This document shows, in pieces, positions 1 through 7,875 of a stretch of DNA of 64,000 bases. Below the pieces are notes generated by a model. That model had not been told where the DNA came from and made no database searches. It worked only from the letters and a program-made list of their open reading frames with translations. Within the stretch, counting starts at the first letter, position 1, and each line of letters starts with the position of its first letter. The DNA is from Rothia santali (GTDB lineage Bacteria > Actinomycetota > Actinomycetes > Actinomycetales > Micrococcaceae), in the NCBI RefSeq assembly GCF_024199905.1, contig NZ_JANAFB010000002.1:62001-126000 (forward strand), written 5' to 3'. Both the position numbers and the translations under genes were made by a program.

Positions 1-40
1 GGACGACGTCGTCGGCATCCGTTGCCTCACCCTTGCTGTG

Positions 41-73
41 TTTACTGAGTGAACGCTTTGTTTACTTAGTGAA
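41..73. promoter_or_regulatory. Twin operator A (putative IclR regulon)
   Basis: Two near-identical sites, TTTACTgAGTGAA (41-53) and TTTACTtAGTGAA (61-73), lie with centres exactly 20 bp apart (47 and 67), about two helical turns. Each is a degenerate palindrome of the form TTYAYY-N-AGTGA. The same twin arrangement recurs at 223/243, 9288/9308 and 9525/9545. This pair may serve a gene to the left of the window or act together with twin operator B before the SDR gene. Regulator assignment to the IclR protein at 5233-6036 is inference. Confidence 0.55.
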
Positions 74-216
74 TACTACGCTAGGGTGTCCCAGATCACT
101 AGTCAACCCTTCTGGCATCAGTTCTTGAAGTGGCCTCCCCTTCATACGGCCACTCGTTTTCAACCTCCACCGTGACGATGTCACCATTGACGCCCTGAAT
201 ACGCGAAAGTAGCGTC

Positions 217-249
217 ATCTTCTAGTGACTATCTGTTTCATCCAGTGAT
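217..249. promoter_or_regulatory. Twin operator B upstream of the SDR gene
   Basis: Sites ATCTTCtAGTGAC (217-229) and TTCATCcAGTGAT (237-249) have centres 20 bp apart (223 and 243). They lie about 75 bp before the ATG at 321, a suitable place to control the rightward SDR gene. The rest of 1-320 has no convincing gene. It is AT-richer than the surroundings and looks like a regulatory interval. Confidence 0.55.
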
Positions 250-320
250 CACGCGTGTAAATCGCATCTATGGATATCGCCCATCGTCACTCACCTCCCC
301 CACCGTCAAGGAGAGCCCTC

Positions 321-1109
321 ATGGACTACGACATCGCCGGCCGCTGGGCCGTCGTCTGCGCCGCAAGCCGCGGCCTGGGCTACGGCTGCGCCGAGGCCCT
401 CGCCGCCCAGGGCGTGAACCTGGTCATCAACGCACGGACCCCGGAGGCCCTCGAGACAGCGGCCGAGGCCCTGCGCCGGTCCGCCCCCGGCGTCGAGGTC
501 CGCACCGTGCCGGGCGACATCGGCACCGGCGAGGTCCAGGGGGAGCTCCTCGAGGCGTGCCCGCAGGTCGACATCCTGGTCAACAACGCCGGCGGGCCGC
601 CCGCGGGGGACTTCCGCGACTGGGGGTCCGAGGCGTGGTCCTCGGCGCTGCGGCAGAACATGCTCACCCCGGTCGAGCTCATCAAGGCGACCGTGGACAG
701 CATGGCCGAGCGCGGCTTCGGCCGGATCGTGAACATTACCTCATCCTCCGTCAAGGCGCCGATCGCCGCCCTGGGGCTCTCCAACGGCGCCCGGAGCGGC
801 CTCACCGGCTTCGTCGCCGGCATCGCGCGGCAGCCGCGGCTGGCCTCGCGGAACGTCACGATCAACAACCTGCTCCCGGGATCCTTCGCCACCCGGCGTC
901 TCACCGACAGCCTGGAGGCCGGATCCCGGGACTCGGGGCGCGACGTCGAGGAGCTCGCCCGGGAGGCGAGGCAAGAGATCCCGGCCGGCCGGTTCGGCAC
1001 CCCGGAGGAGTTCGGCGCGGCCTGCGCGTTCCTCTGCTCGGCCCAGGCCGGGTACGTCACGGGCCAGAACCTGCTGATCGACGGCGGGGCCTACCCCGGC
1101 ACCTTCTGA
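321..1109 (+). CDS. SDR-family oxidoreductase lacking the YxxxK catalytic pair
   Basis: This is a classical-size (262 aa) short-chain dehydrogenase/reductase. The N-terminal cofactor motif reads CAASRGLG in place of TGxxxGxG, and NNAGG follows the fourth strand. The C-terminal end GQNLLIDGG is typical of FabG-like proteins. Where the family has YxxxK, this protein has LSNGAR after a serine run (ITSSSVK), so the catalytic Tyr and Lys appear absent; it may bind a cofactor or use another acid. ATG 321 was preferred over ATG 270 because AAGGAG (308-313) precedes it. The gene sits behind two twin operators shared with the monooxygenase operon, so a role in the same catabolic pathway is inferred. 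Confidence 0.85.
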   Translation: MDYDIAGRWAVVCAASRGLGYGCAEALAAQGVNLVINARTPEALETAAEALRRSAPGVEVRTVPGDIGTGEVQGELLEACPQVDILVNNAGGPPAGDFRDWGSEAWSSALRQNMLTPVELIKATVDSMAERGFGRIVNITSSSVKAPIAALGLSNGARSGLTGFVAGIARQPRLASRNVTINNLLPGSFATRRLTDSLEAGSRDSGRDVEELAREARQEIPAGRFGTPEEFGAACAFLCSAQAGYVTGQNLLIDGGAYPGTF

Positions 1110-1183
1110 GGCACCCGGTATGCCGGAAGACCAGTACGACCACCGGTGCCGACACCGGCCCCCGAGCGGCCCGTGCCAGGGCC

Positions 1184-1405
1184 TCAGACACTCCCCGGGA
1201 CGCGGAGGGGGCCGGCCTGGCGGGTGCGGTCGAGCTGCCGCAGGCACCGCCGCGCGAGGCTCTTGCTGATGCCCGCACGGCGCGCGACGTCGGGGACCGG
1301 CATGCCCGCCGCTCCCCGCTCGTCCGAGCGCACGACGGAGACGACCCTCTGGACGGCCCAGCGCGGTGCGCCCTGCGGCTGACGCTCGAGGGCCGGCGCG
1401 CTCAT
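1184..1405 (-). CDS. Small winged-HTH-like protein
   Basis: This 73-residue open frame begins with an ATG that overlaps the stop of the upstream flavokinase gene (ATGA at 1402-1405), implying translational coupling. Residues about 36-66 (DVARRAGISKSLARRCLRQL) resemble a helix-turn-helix, as in MarR or IclR winged helices. No effector domain is present, so it could be a small DNA-binding regulator or a degenerate remnant. Archaeal RbkR proteins combine an HTH with a riboflavin kinase, and here the two functions would be adjacent genes. That comparison is an analogy, not a homology claim. The gene is probably the last of the leftward operon. Confidence 0.5.
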   Translation of the reverse strand: MSAPALERQPQGAPRWAVQRVVSVVRSDERGAAGMPVPDVARRAGISKSLARRCLRQLDRTRQAGPLRVPGSV

Positions 1406-1881
1406 CGTGCCGCTCCGGCGGTGCGCCGGCGCGCAGAGGGGCCTTCGACGCCGGCGCGCCTCGCGTCCCCGCCTCCGCCCGCGGCCGCCTCCCCGCCTGG
1501 CGTGCTGCCGCCGGGCGCCTGGGCGCGGAGCACCCGGGAGACGTCGCGGTGCATCTGGTCCGTGAGCTCCCGGACGCTGGCGAACTCGACCTGCCCGCGC
1601 AGGCGCTCCCGCAGCGTCACCCGCAGGGTCTGGCCGTAGAGATCCCCCGAGAAGCCGATGAGGTGCGCCTCGAGCAGGAGCTCGCTGTCCTCGGCGTAGA
1701 ACGTGCGGCGGCGCCCGATGGAGACCGCCGCGAGCTGCGCGGAACCGTCCTCGAGCTCGACCAGTCCGGCCCAGACGCCGTCGAGGTCCTCCCGGTCCTC
1801 GAGCGCGATGTTGGCCGTGGGGAAGCCCAGGACGCGCCCGCGCTGGTCGCCGGAGGCGACCGTTCCGGTGATGGTGATCAT
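1402..1881 (-). CDS. Stand-alone riboflavin kinase (flavokinase) domain protein
   Basis: This 159 aa protein matches the C-terminal riboflavin kinase half of bifunctional RibF. It has the GFPTAN motif near residue 19, AVSIGRRRTF where RibF has VNIG-PTF, the LIGFSGDLYG segment, and a C-terminal RELTDQMHRD helix. The FAD-synthetase half is missing, so it would make FMN only. The start ATG at 1881 has AAGGAG upstream; the longer open frame to 2079 has no matching homology. It lies in an operon with an FMN-dependent monooxygenase, a flavin reductase and a flavin amine oxidase, so a dedicated FMN supply is the natural reading. The last 30 residues are low-complexity. Confidence 0.85.
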   Translation of the reverse strand: MITITGTVASGDQRGRVLGFPTANIALEDREDLDGVWAGLVELEDGSAQLAAVSIGRRRTFYAEDSELLLEAHLIGFSGDLYGQTLRVTLRERLRGQVEFASVRELTDQMHRDVSRVLRAQAPGGSTPGGEAAAGGGGDARRAGVEGPSARRRTAGAAR

Positions 1882-2023
1882 TGCTCTCGTCTCCTTCTCT
1901 CGTGCGGAGGACCTAACGCCCACGGCTCGGGGCGAGCCGTGGGCTGTCCTCGGAAGCCCACGGGGCGCCGCCGGCTGCTCACCGGCGGCGCCCCGTGGGG
2001 TCCCAGGGATCGTGCTCCAACGG

Positions 2024-3313
2024 TCAGCGGACCGGGCCCGCGATCTCGCGCGCCGCGCGCATCCCGCTCTCGATGGCACCGTCGATGAACCCGGCCCAGA
2101 TGTTCGCGTGGTCCCCGCTGGCGAAGTGCAGGCGCCCCTCGGGCCGCTGCTGCGCCGCGTGGTACCGGGTGAACTGCCCGGGGCGCTGGATCAGCCAGGT
2201 CTCCTGGGCCAGCTCGTCGCTCATCCAGTCGTGCCCGGTGGTCTCGAGCACCTCGAGGTCGTCCCGCCAGGTCCGCAGGGCCTCGGTGACCTGCTCGACG
2301 TCGTTGACGTCGATCCGCCCGGCGTCGGCGCCGAAGGCCACGAGGACGGCGTCGTCCTCCCCCAGGTACTCGGTGCGCACCACGGACAGCGGGTGGTGCT
2401 GGCTCGAGTAGGCGAAGAACGGTTTGATCGGTCCCTTGACCCGGATCCACGCCTTGACGCCCTGCGAGCCGGTCTTCTCCTCGCTGGGCAGGGTCTTCCG
2501 CTCGTCCAGCGGCGGCTCCACGGGGAGCTGGCCGATCACGTTCTGCGGCAGCGTGACGATCACGTGCCCCGCCCGGATCTGCCGACCTTCACCGTAGGTG
2601 AGCACCGCGCCGTCGTCGTCGTGCTCGATGCGGCTCACGCGGGCCGACGTGCGGATGTCCGCGCCGGAGTCCTCGGCGATCGAGGCCACCAGCCCGCCCG
2701 TCCCGTGCTTGAGGCGGTAGATCGCCGAGGCCTCGTGCATCAGGTGCCAGGATCCGGCCGCGGCGGCGGTCCAGCGCAGGGCGCTGACGAAGCCGCACTG
2801 GTCGAGGGGGCCGTTGAAGTGCCCCACCCAGGCCGCCTCGTTGGCATTGCGCTCGTCCTCCGAGAGGTCCAGCGCGTCGAGGGCCTGCTGGATGTTCAGC
2901 TCGTCCACGCGCTCCAGGCCCTCGACGGCGAGCGGGTCGTCCGGGCGCGGGATCCAGGTGCGGGTCTCCTCCAGCAGCCGGGTCATCCCGGGGTCGATGA
3001 GGCCCATGAAGTCCTCCAGGTTGCCCCGGCGGACCTCGTCGCCGGCGAGCCAGTAGGTCTCCTCGGCGCGGGGACCGCGCGTGACCTCCAGGCCGTAGCG
3101 GGTGACCTCGGCCCAGGAGTGCGGCTGGGTCCAGTGCATCCAGGTGCCGCCCATCTCCAGGTCGCGGCCCAGGCGGCGGTCGGTCCAGGTGCGGCCGCCG
3201 AGCCGCTCCCCGGCCTCGAGGACCACGATCGAACGGCCCTCCTCGGCCAGCTCGCGCGCGGCGACGAGTCCGGCGATCCCTCCCCCGACGATGACGACGT
3301 CTGCGGTTTCCAT
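2024..3313 (-). CDS. FAD-dependent amine oxidase (monoamine oxidase family)
   Basis: This 429 aa flavoprotein oxidises an amine to an imine or aldehyde with release of peroxide. It opens with the dinucleotide-binding motif VVIVGGGIAGL (residues 6-16), then ERLGGRTWT, where the FAD pyrophosphate sits. The C-terminal FAD segment SGDHANIWAGFIDGAIESG is typical of the MAO/putrescine oxidase/6-hydroxynicotine oxidase group. GGTWMHWTQPH near residue 55 resembles the nicotine-oxidase-like branch. No signal peptide is seen. A GGGGAG ribosome site precedes ATG 3313. Downstream comes the flavokinase and upstream the aldehyde dehydrogenase, which could take the aldehyde product onwards. Substrate unknown. 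Confidence 0.88.
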   Translation of the reverse strand: METADVVIVGGGIAGLVAARELAEEGRSIVVLEAGERLGGRTWTDRRLGRDLEMGGTWMHWTQPHSWAEVTRYGLEVTRGPRAEETYWLAGDEVRRGNLEDFMGLIDPGMTRLLEETRTWIPRPDDPLAVEGLERVDELNIQQALDALDLSEDERNANEAAWVGHFNGPLDQCGFVSALRWTAAAAGSWHLMHEASAIYRLKHGTGGLVASIAEDSGADIRTSARVSRIEHDDDGAVLTYGEGRQIRAGHVIVTLPQNVIGQLPVEPPLDERKTLPSEEKTGSQGVKAWIRVKGPIKPFFAYSSQHHPLSVVRTEYLGEDDAVLVAFGADAGRIDVNDVEQVTEALRTWRDDLEVLETTGHDWMSDELAQETWLIQRPGQFTRYHAAQQRPEGRLHFASGDHANIWAGFIDGAIESGMRAAREIAGPVR

Positions 3314-3502
3314 GTGTCTGCTCCCCTCTCTGGGTGGGTGGGAGGGCGGTGCCCTTCCCTATGGTGAGTCGCGGCGACGCCCCGGTCGGGGCGCCGCCGC
3401 AGGAGTCCAGGACCTGCGGGCAGCTCCGGCGGCCCACCGCCGGGCGCGGCCCGAGGCCTCGCGGCCACGTTCCGGGGTCCGGTCAGCGGCCATGGGGTCC
3501 GG

Positions 3503-5113
3503 TCAGCGGCCCTCGGGCACCTCGTAGTGACCGTCGACCCGGCGGACCAGGCCCCACGGGTTGCCGTCCCGAAGCGCGGCGGGCTGCAGCGCCTCGGGCA
3601 CGTTCTGGTACGCTACCGGGCGCAGGAAGCGCTCGATCGCCAGGGTGCCCACCGAGGTGGAGCGCCCGTCCGAGGTCGCCGGGAACGGCCCGCCGTGGAC
3701 GATCGCGTCCCCGACGTCGACCCCGGTCGGCCACCCGTTGAACAGGACACGGCCCACGGTCAGCTCGAGCTTCTCGAGCATCCGGCCGGCCGTCTCCCGG
3801 TCGGCGCCGTCCTCGGCGTCCAGGTGCAGGGTTGCCGTGAGCTGACCCTCCAGCCCATCGATGAGGTCGAGCAGGCGCGCCTCCGAGTCGTACCGGATGA
3901 CCAGGCAGACGGCCCCGAAGATCTCGTCGGAGAGCTCGGGCGTGCTCAGGAAGGTCTCGACGTCGGTGGTGTAGACGGCCGGCGCGGGCGCGTTCTCCGT
4001 CGAGCCCGCCTTCCCCTGGGCCGCGGCCTCGACGCCGGAGACGCCCCGCAGCCGCTCCTCGCCCTCGACGCGGGCCGAGCAGATGCCGCGGGTGAGCATG
4101 GTCAGGCCACTCGTCGAGGACAGCTCCTCGACGACCTGCCGCACGAGATCGTCGCCGTCCTCGCCCGCGGGGACCAGGAGCAGGCCGGGCGCGGTGCACA
4201 GCTGGCCAGCGGATCCGTTGAGCGAGGCGACGAAGTCGGCGGCGAGCTTACGCCGGTCCTGCCGCAGTGCGGAAGGAAGGAGGAAGATCGGGTTGATCGA
4301 GCTCATCTCGGCGTAGACCGGGATCGGCACCTCGCGGGCCGCGGCCGTGGCCATGAGCGCGGTGCCACCGGAGCGGGAGCCCGTGAAGCCGACGGCCTTG
4401 ATCCGGGGGTCCGCCACGAGCGCCTGCCCCACACCGGAACCGCGCCCGTAGAGCAGCGAGAACGTGCCCGGGTGCAGGTCGTGCTCGCGCACCGCCTGGG
4501 TGATCGCCTGGCCGACGAGCTGGCCGGTGCCCGGATGGGCGTTGTGGGCCTTGAAGACCACGGGGCAGCCGGCCGCCAGCGCCGAGGCGGTGTCCCCGCC
4601 GCCCACCGAGAAGGCCAGCGGGAAGTTCGAGGCGCCGAAGACGGCGACCGGGCCCAGCGGGAGCTTGCGCTGCCGCAGGTCCGGACGGGGCAGCGGCTTC
4701 CGCTCCGGCAGGGCCGGCTCGATGCGCACCCCCAGGTAGTCCCCCGCCTCCGCGACGCGGGCGAAGAGCCGCAGCTGGCCGACGGTGCGCGCGAGCTCGC
4801 CTCGCGCCCGCGCCTCGGGGAGACCGGTCTCCGTCTGCACCGTCTCGACGATGGCCTCGCCGGCCTCCTCGAGGCGGTCGGCGGCGGTCCGCAGGAAGGC
4901 GGCGCGAGTCTCGGGGTCCGTCCGCCGGTAGCTCTCGAAGGCCTCCGCGGCGGCTCGGGTGGCCTGTTCGACCTGCTGCTCCGCGAGCAGCGTGTATTCG
5001 GGGCCGGTCTCCGCGTTGCGCGCCGGGTCCACGCCCCGGACGGTGCCGCCCTCGCCTGCGAGTGCGCCGCCGTTGACCAGCGGGTCCAGAGTGTTGACCG
5101 AGGTCTCCACCAT
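3503..5113 (-). CDS. NADP-type aldehyde dehydrogenase, ketoglutarate-semialdehyde dehydrogenase-like
   Basis: This 536 aa protein belongs to the aldehyde dehydrogenase superfamily, in the branch annotated as 2,5-dioxovalerate (alpha-ketoglutarate semialdehyde) dehydrogenase. Visible motifs are GASNFPLAFSVGGGD for the Rossmann turn, GFTGSRSGG for the cofactor loop, the general-base segment YAEMSSINP (Glu) and the nucleophile in GQLCTAPG (Cys). The length is slightly above the family average. GGGAGCTGAAT precedes the ATG at 5113. In hydroxyproline and pentose catabolism this enzyme makes 2-oxoglutarate. Next to an amine oxidase and within reach of a proline-racemase-family gene, it points to a pathway ending in 2-oxoglutarate or a related diacid. 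Confidence 0.87.
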   Translation of the reverse strand: MVETSVNTLDPLVNGGALAGEGGTVRGVDPARNAETGPEYTLLAEQQVEQATRAAAEAFESYRRTDPETRAAFLRTAADRLEEAGEAIVETVQTETGLPEARARGELARTVGQLRLFARVAEAGDYLGVRIEPALPERKPLPRPDLRQRKLPLGPVAVFGASNFPLAFSVGGGDTASALAAGCPVVFKAHNAHPGTGQLVGQAITQAVREHDLHPGTFSLLYGRGSGVGQALVADPRIKAVGFTGSRSGGTALMATAAAREVPIPVYAEMSSINPIFLLPSALRQDRRKLAADFVASLNGSAGQLCTAPGLLLVPAGEDGDDLVRQVVEELSSTSGLTMLTRGICSARVEGEERLRGVSGVEAAAQGKAGSTENAPAPAVYTTDVETFLSTPELSDEIFGAVCLVIRYDSEARLLDLIDGLEGQLTATLHLDAEDGADRETAGRMLEKLELTVGRVLFNGWPTGVDVGDAIVHGGPFPATSDGRSTSVGTLAIERFLRPVAYQNVPEALQPAALRDGNPWGLVRRVDGHYEVPEGR

Positions 5114-5232
5114 ATTCAGCTCCCTTCGATGTGCCGCCGTCCCGAGACGGGTGTCTCGTGATCGGTGAGGACCGGAAGGGGCGACGCCGAGGGGTGGGAC
5201 CCGGCGCCCAGGCTAGCGGGCGTGGACGGGGA

Positions 5233-6036
5233 TCACCGTTCCTCGGGCGTCGCTGAGAAGAACCGATCTCTCAGAACAGCGGCGCCGTTCAGTAGTACGT
5301 TGAGTTTCTGTTCCTGGGTGCGGGCGTCGGTGATCCGGTGCTTCGGAACCACCAGAGCCAGCGCGGCCACCATGTGCCCCAGGCTGTTCGTGATCGGGAC
5401 GGCCACCGAGTAGATGTCGTCCTCGAGCTCCTCGTCGGTCTCGGCCCAGCCTTGACGCTTGATCTTCTCGATCTCGCGGGCGAGGGTCTCGTGATCGGTG
5501 ATGGTGCGGGGCGTCATCTCCTCCAGCGAGTCGCCGGTGATCTGCCTGACCTGGTGCGGTTCGAGCTGGGCGAGCAGCAGCTTCCCCGTGGCGGACGCGT
5601 GATGGGGCCACTTCAGACCGGTCAGGTCCGAAACGGTCACCGCGAAGGTCCGGGGGGACTCCTGGAGGATGATCTCCAGGTCGTGCTGCCCCTGCCGCAG
5701 GCTCATCGTGACGGTCTCCCCGAGCTGGTCGGCGAGCGAGGCCACGAACGGCCTGGCCCGATTGGCCAATCCGATCGTGGGATCCACGTCCCGCGCGATG
5801 CGGGCGAGGTCCCAGCCCAGGGAGTAGGTGTTGCCCTGCCGATCCACGAACCCCTCTTCCTCAAGCGTGAGGAGGAGCCTGAAGGTAGTGGCCCGCGGGA
5901 GGCCGATCTCCCGCGACACCTCACTCACGTTCAGCGGGACGGGGCTGCCGGCGACGGCTCTCAGCACCTGCACGGCCCGAGAGACGGACCGGTTGCCGCT
6001 GGTTGCCGCTGTCGACTGATGACCTGTTTCTGTCAC
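5233..6036 (-). CDS. IclR-family transcriptional regulator (island regulator)
   Basis: This 267 aa protein has an N-terminal winged helix (SVSRAVQVLRAVAGS, then EVSREIGLPRATTFRLLLTL at about 40-59). A C-terminal IclR effector domain follows, with HHASATGKLLLAQL and the conserved TITDHETLAREIEKIKRQG segment. The most upstream start is a GTG at 6036, with a weak, rather distant AAGG. It is embedded in the leftward operon between the hydratase and the aldehyde dehydrogenase. It is the best candidate to bind the five twin operators at 47/67, 223/243, 9288/9308, 9525/9545 and 13115/13135. Whether it activates or represses cannot be told from the sequence. Confidence 0.9.
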   Translation of the reverse strand: MTETGHQSTAATSGNRSVSRAVQVLRAVAGSPVPLNVSEVSREIGLPRATTFRLLLTLEEEGFVDRQGNTYSLGWDLARIARDVDPTIGLANRARPFVASLADQLGETVTMSLRQGQHDLEIILQESPRTFAVTVSDLTGLKWPHHASATGKLLLAQLEPHQVRQITGDSLEEMTPRTITDHETLAREIEKIKRQGWAETDEELEDDIYSVAVPITNSLGHMVAALALVVPKHRITDARTQEQKLNVLLNGAAVLRDRFFSATPEER

Positions 6037-6082
6037 GATGCTCAGGGACCTTTCTTTCGGATCGGTCCCTTCAGCCTAGCCG

Positions 6083-6865
6083 CTACGGGGTGTAGTCGAA
6101 GCTCACCTCCCCCCAGCCCTCGAACGTCCCCGTGACCGAGGTGCCCGGGGTGAGGCTCACGGCCTCGAGGCAGCTGCCGGGGATGACGACGTCGCCCTCC
6201 CGGAAGGAGATGCCGTACTCGGCGACCCGGCGGCACAGCCACACGATGGCCGAGAGCGGGCTTCCATAGATCGCGGAGGTGTTGCCGGAGGCCGCCACCT
6301 CGCCGTCGACGACGACGTGCCCGGGCATGTCCGCGAGGTTCACCTCGGTGAGCCGCCGCGGCTGCGATCCGAGGATCACCGCGCCGCTGGACCCGGAGTC
6401 GGCGAGGGTGTCGAAGATGCCGATCTTCCAGTCCCTCACCCGCGAGTCGATGATCTCGAGCGAGGGGACCACGTAGTCGGTGGCCCGGATGACGTCCGCG
6501 ACGGTGGTGTGCTCGCCGCCCAGGTCGCCCTTCAGGATGAAGGCCGGCTCCAACTCCACGAAGGGTTGGATGTAGCTCTGGGCGGAGACGGCCAAGTTCT
6601 CCGGCACGAACTGGCTGGCTAGGAGGTAGCCGTAGTCGGGCTGGTCCACCCCGAACTTGCTCTGCATGGCCTTGGCGATGTTGCCGAGCTTGAACCCGGC
6701 CACCTGGTCGCCCGCGGCCACGCGGCGGCGGACGACCTCCTGCTGCACGCGGAAGGAGTCCGCGACGCTCATGGACGGCTCCGTGCCGAAGATCTCCTCG
6801 AGAGGAGCCCTCTGGTCGGTGGCCTCGATCAGCCGCTGCGCGACCGACTCGACGTTGATGCTCAT
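6083..6865 (-). CDS. 2-keto-4-pentenoate hydratase / oxaloacrotonate decarboxylase family protein
   Basis: This 260 aa protein resembles MhpD-like hydratases and 2-oxo-3-hexenedioate decarboxylases, which act on 2-oxo-enoic acids after ring cleavage. Recognisable segments are AGFKLGNIAKAMQSKFGVDQP, the metal-binding region with VELEPAFIL (Glu-x-Glu), LEIIDSRVRDWKIG, and the C-terminal GDVVIPGSCLEAVSLTPG. The start ATG at 6865 has AGGAGAG upstream. It lies 17 bp after the SnoaL-like gene in the same operon. Which of hydration, decarboxylation or fumarylacetoacetase-like hydrolysis occurs is not decided by the sequence, but it implies a linear 2-keto acid intermediate in the pathway. Confidence 0.85.
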   Translation of the reverse strand: MSINVESVAQRLIEATDQRAPLEEIFGTEPSMSVADSFRVQQEVVRRRVAAGDQVAGFKLGNIAKAMQSKFGVDQPDYGYLLASQFVPENLAVSAQSYIQPFVELEPAFILKGDLGGEHTTVADVIRATDYVVPSLEIIDSRVRDWKIGIFDTLADSGSSGAVILGSQPRRLTEVNLADMPGHVVVDGEVAASGNTSAIYGSPLSAIVWLCRRVAEYGISFREGDVVIPGSCLEAVSLTPGTSVTGTFEGWGEVSFDYTP

Positions 6866-6884
6866 GAAATGGACTCTCCTTGGT

Positions 6885-7313
6885 TCAGGCGTTCTCCCGG
6901 AGGAAGTCCCCCAGGTGCCAGATCTGCATGGCCGAGAGCATCTCGCGGGGGTCCCAGACCACCGACTCCTCGATGATCTTCCCGTCGCGATGCTGCAGGA
7001 ACGAGGCCCCCGTGACGGTGACGGTCTGCTCGGTCGGGGGAACCCCCATGAACTCGCCCGTGTGCTTGCCGGTGCTGCGCCAGTGGATGGCGATCAGATC
7101 GTCGTCCTCGATGGCGTGGATGACCTCGACGTTGAAGTTGGTGAAGGCCCCGAAGGACTCGTTGATCTGGCGGACCACCTCCTCCAGAGCCTCGTCCCCG
7201 GTCTTGGAGTGACGGCGGTAGCTCTCCGCGGTCAGCTCCTCGAACGCGGTGGTCTCGCCGTGTCCCCACGCGCGGATCCACGCGTCGGTGATGCGGTCCA
7301 GCATCTGGCTCAT
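6885..7313 (-). CDS. SnoaL/NTF2-fold ester-cyclase-like protein
   Basis: This 142 aa protein has the alpha+beta cone fold pattern of the NTF2-like superfamily, resembling SnoaL-like polyketide cyclases. It begins with helix MSQMLDRITDAWIRAW and continues with a strand-rich second half containing DLIAIHWRSTGKHTGEFMGVPPT and FLQHRDGKIIEESVVWD, the usual family landmarks. The ATG at 7313 overlaps the stop of the flavin reductase gene (ATGA), indicating coupling. The fold serves hydrolases, isomerases, dehydratases and binding proteins. Here it may handle the product of the monooxygenase step. No specific reaction can be assigned. Confidence 0.8.
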   Translation of the reverse strand: MSQMLDRITDAWIRAWGHGETTAFEELTAESYRRHSKTGDEALEEVVRQINESFGAFTNFNVEVIHAIEDDDLIAIHWRSTGKHTGEFMGVPPTEQTVTVTGASFLQHRDGKIIEESVVWDPREMLSAMQIWHLGDFLRENA

Positions 7314-7864
7314 TTCGCTCCTCCTTGGTTCTGCTTCTCCGGGGCGGGGGTCGGGGGCGGCCACTCGTCGTACTCGCCGAAGGTTCCGCCGCGGAACATC
7401 AGGGCCTTGCCCGGCGCGGCCTCCATGGTCTGCACGGAGCCGACGATGACGTAGTGATCCCCCGCGACAACCTCCGAGAGGACCTCACAGTCGATGTAGG
7501 CCACCGAGCCGTCGATCCTCGGCGTGCCGAGCGCGCTCTCGGAGTAGTCGACGCCCTGGAACTTGTCGACGCCCTTGCGGGACAGCGCCCGGCACACGGG
7601 CACCTGCTCGGTAGACAGGATGTTGGCGGTGAACCGCTTCAGGGACCGCAGGGTCGGCCACGTGCTGGAGGACTTGTCCACGCAGAACGTCACCAGCGGC
7701 GGCGCGAGTGACAGGGACGCGAAGGTCCCGACGACGAATCCCATGGGCTTCCCGTCCTCCGTGCGGCCGGTGATGGCCGTGACGCCGGTGGGCAGGGTCC
7801 CGAAGACCTTGCGGTAGTCCTCTTTGGTGATCTCCTGGGGCGGAGTCTTGATGGAGGTGTTCAT
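7310..7864 (-). CDS. Flavin reductase (NtaB/HpaC-like), partner of the monooxygenase
   Basis: This 184 aa protein is a flavin reductase-like FMN-binding split-barrel. The N-terminal segment FGTLPTGVTAITGRTEDGKP, then GFVVGTFASLSLAPPLVTFCVD, is characteristic of the HpaC/NtaB group. It supplies FMNH2 using NAD(P)H. GGAGAAGG precedes ATG 7864. The gene starts 12 bp after the monooxygenase stop and overlaps the SnoaL-like gene, so the three form a tight translational block. The C-terminal tail is proline-rich and likely disordered. Confidence 0.9.
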   Translation of the reverse strand: MNTSIKTPPQEITKEDYRKVFGTLPTGVTAITGRTEDGKPMGFVVGTFASLSLAPPLVTFCVDKSSSTWPTLRSLKRFTANILSTEQVPVCRALSRKGVDKFQGVDYSESALGTPRIDGSVAYIDCEVLSEVVAGDHYVIVGSVQTMEAAPGKALMFRGGTFGEYDEWPPPTPAPEKQNQGGAK

Positions 7865-7875
7865 GTCCTTCTCCC

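Noticed and set aside
1703-3367. A 554-codon plus-strand frame opposite the amine oxidase
   Set aside because: It mirrors the minus-strand flavoprotein codons and has no family-like motifs; such long antisense frames are common at this GC content.
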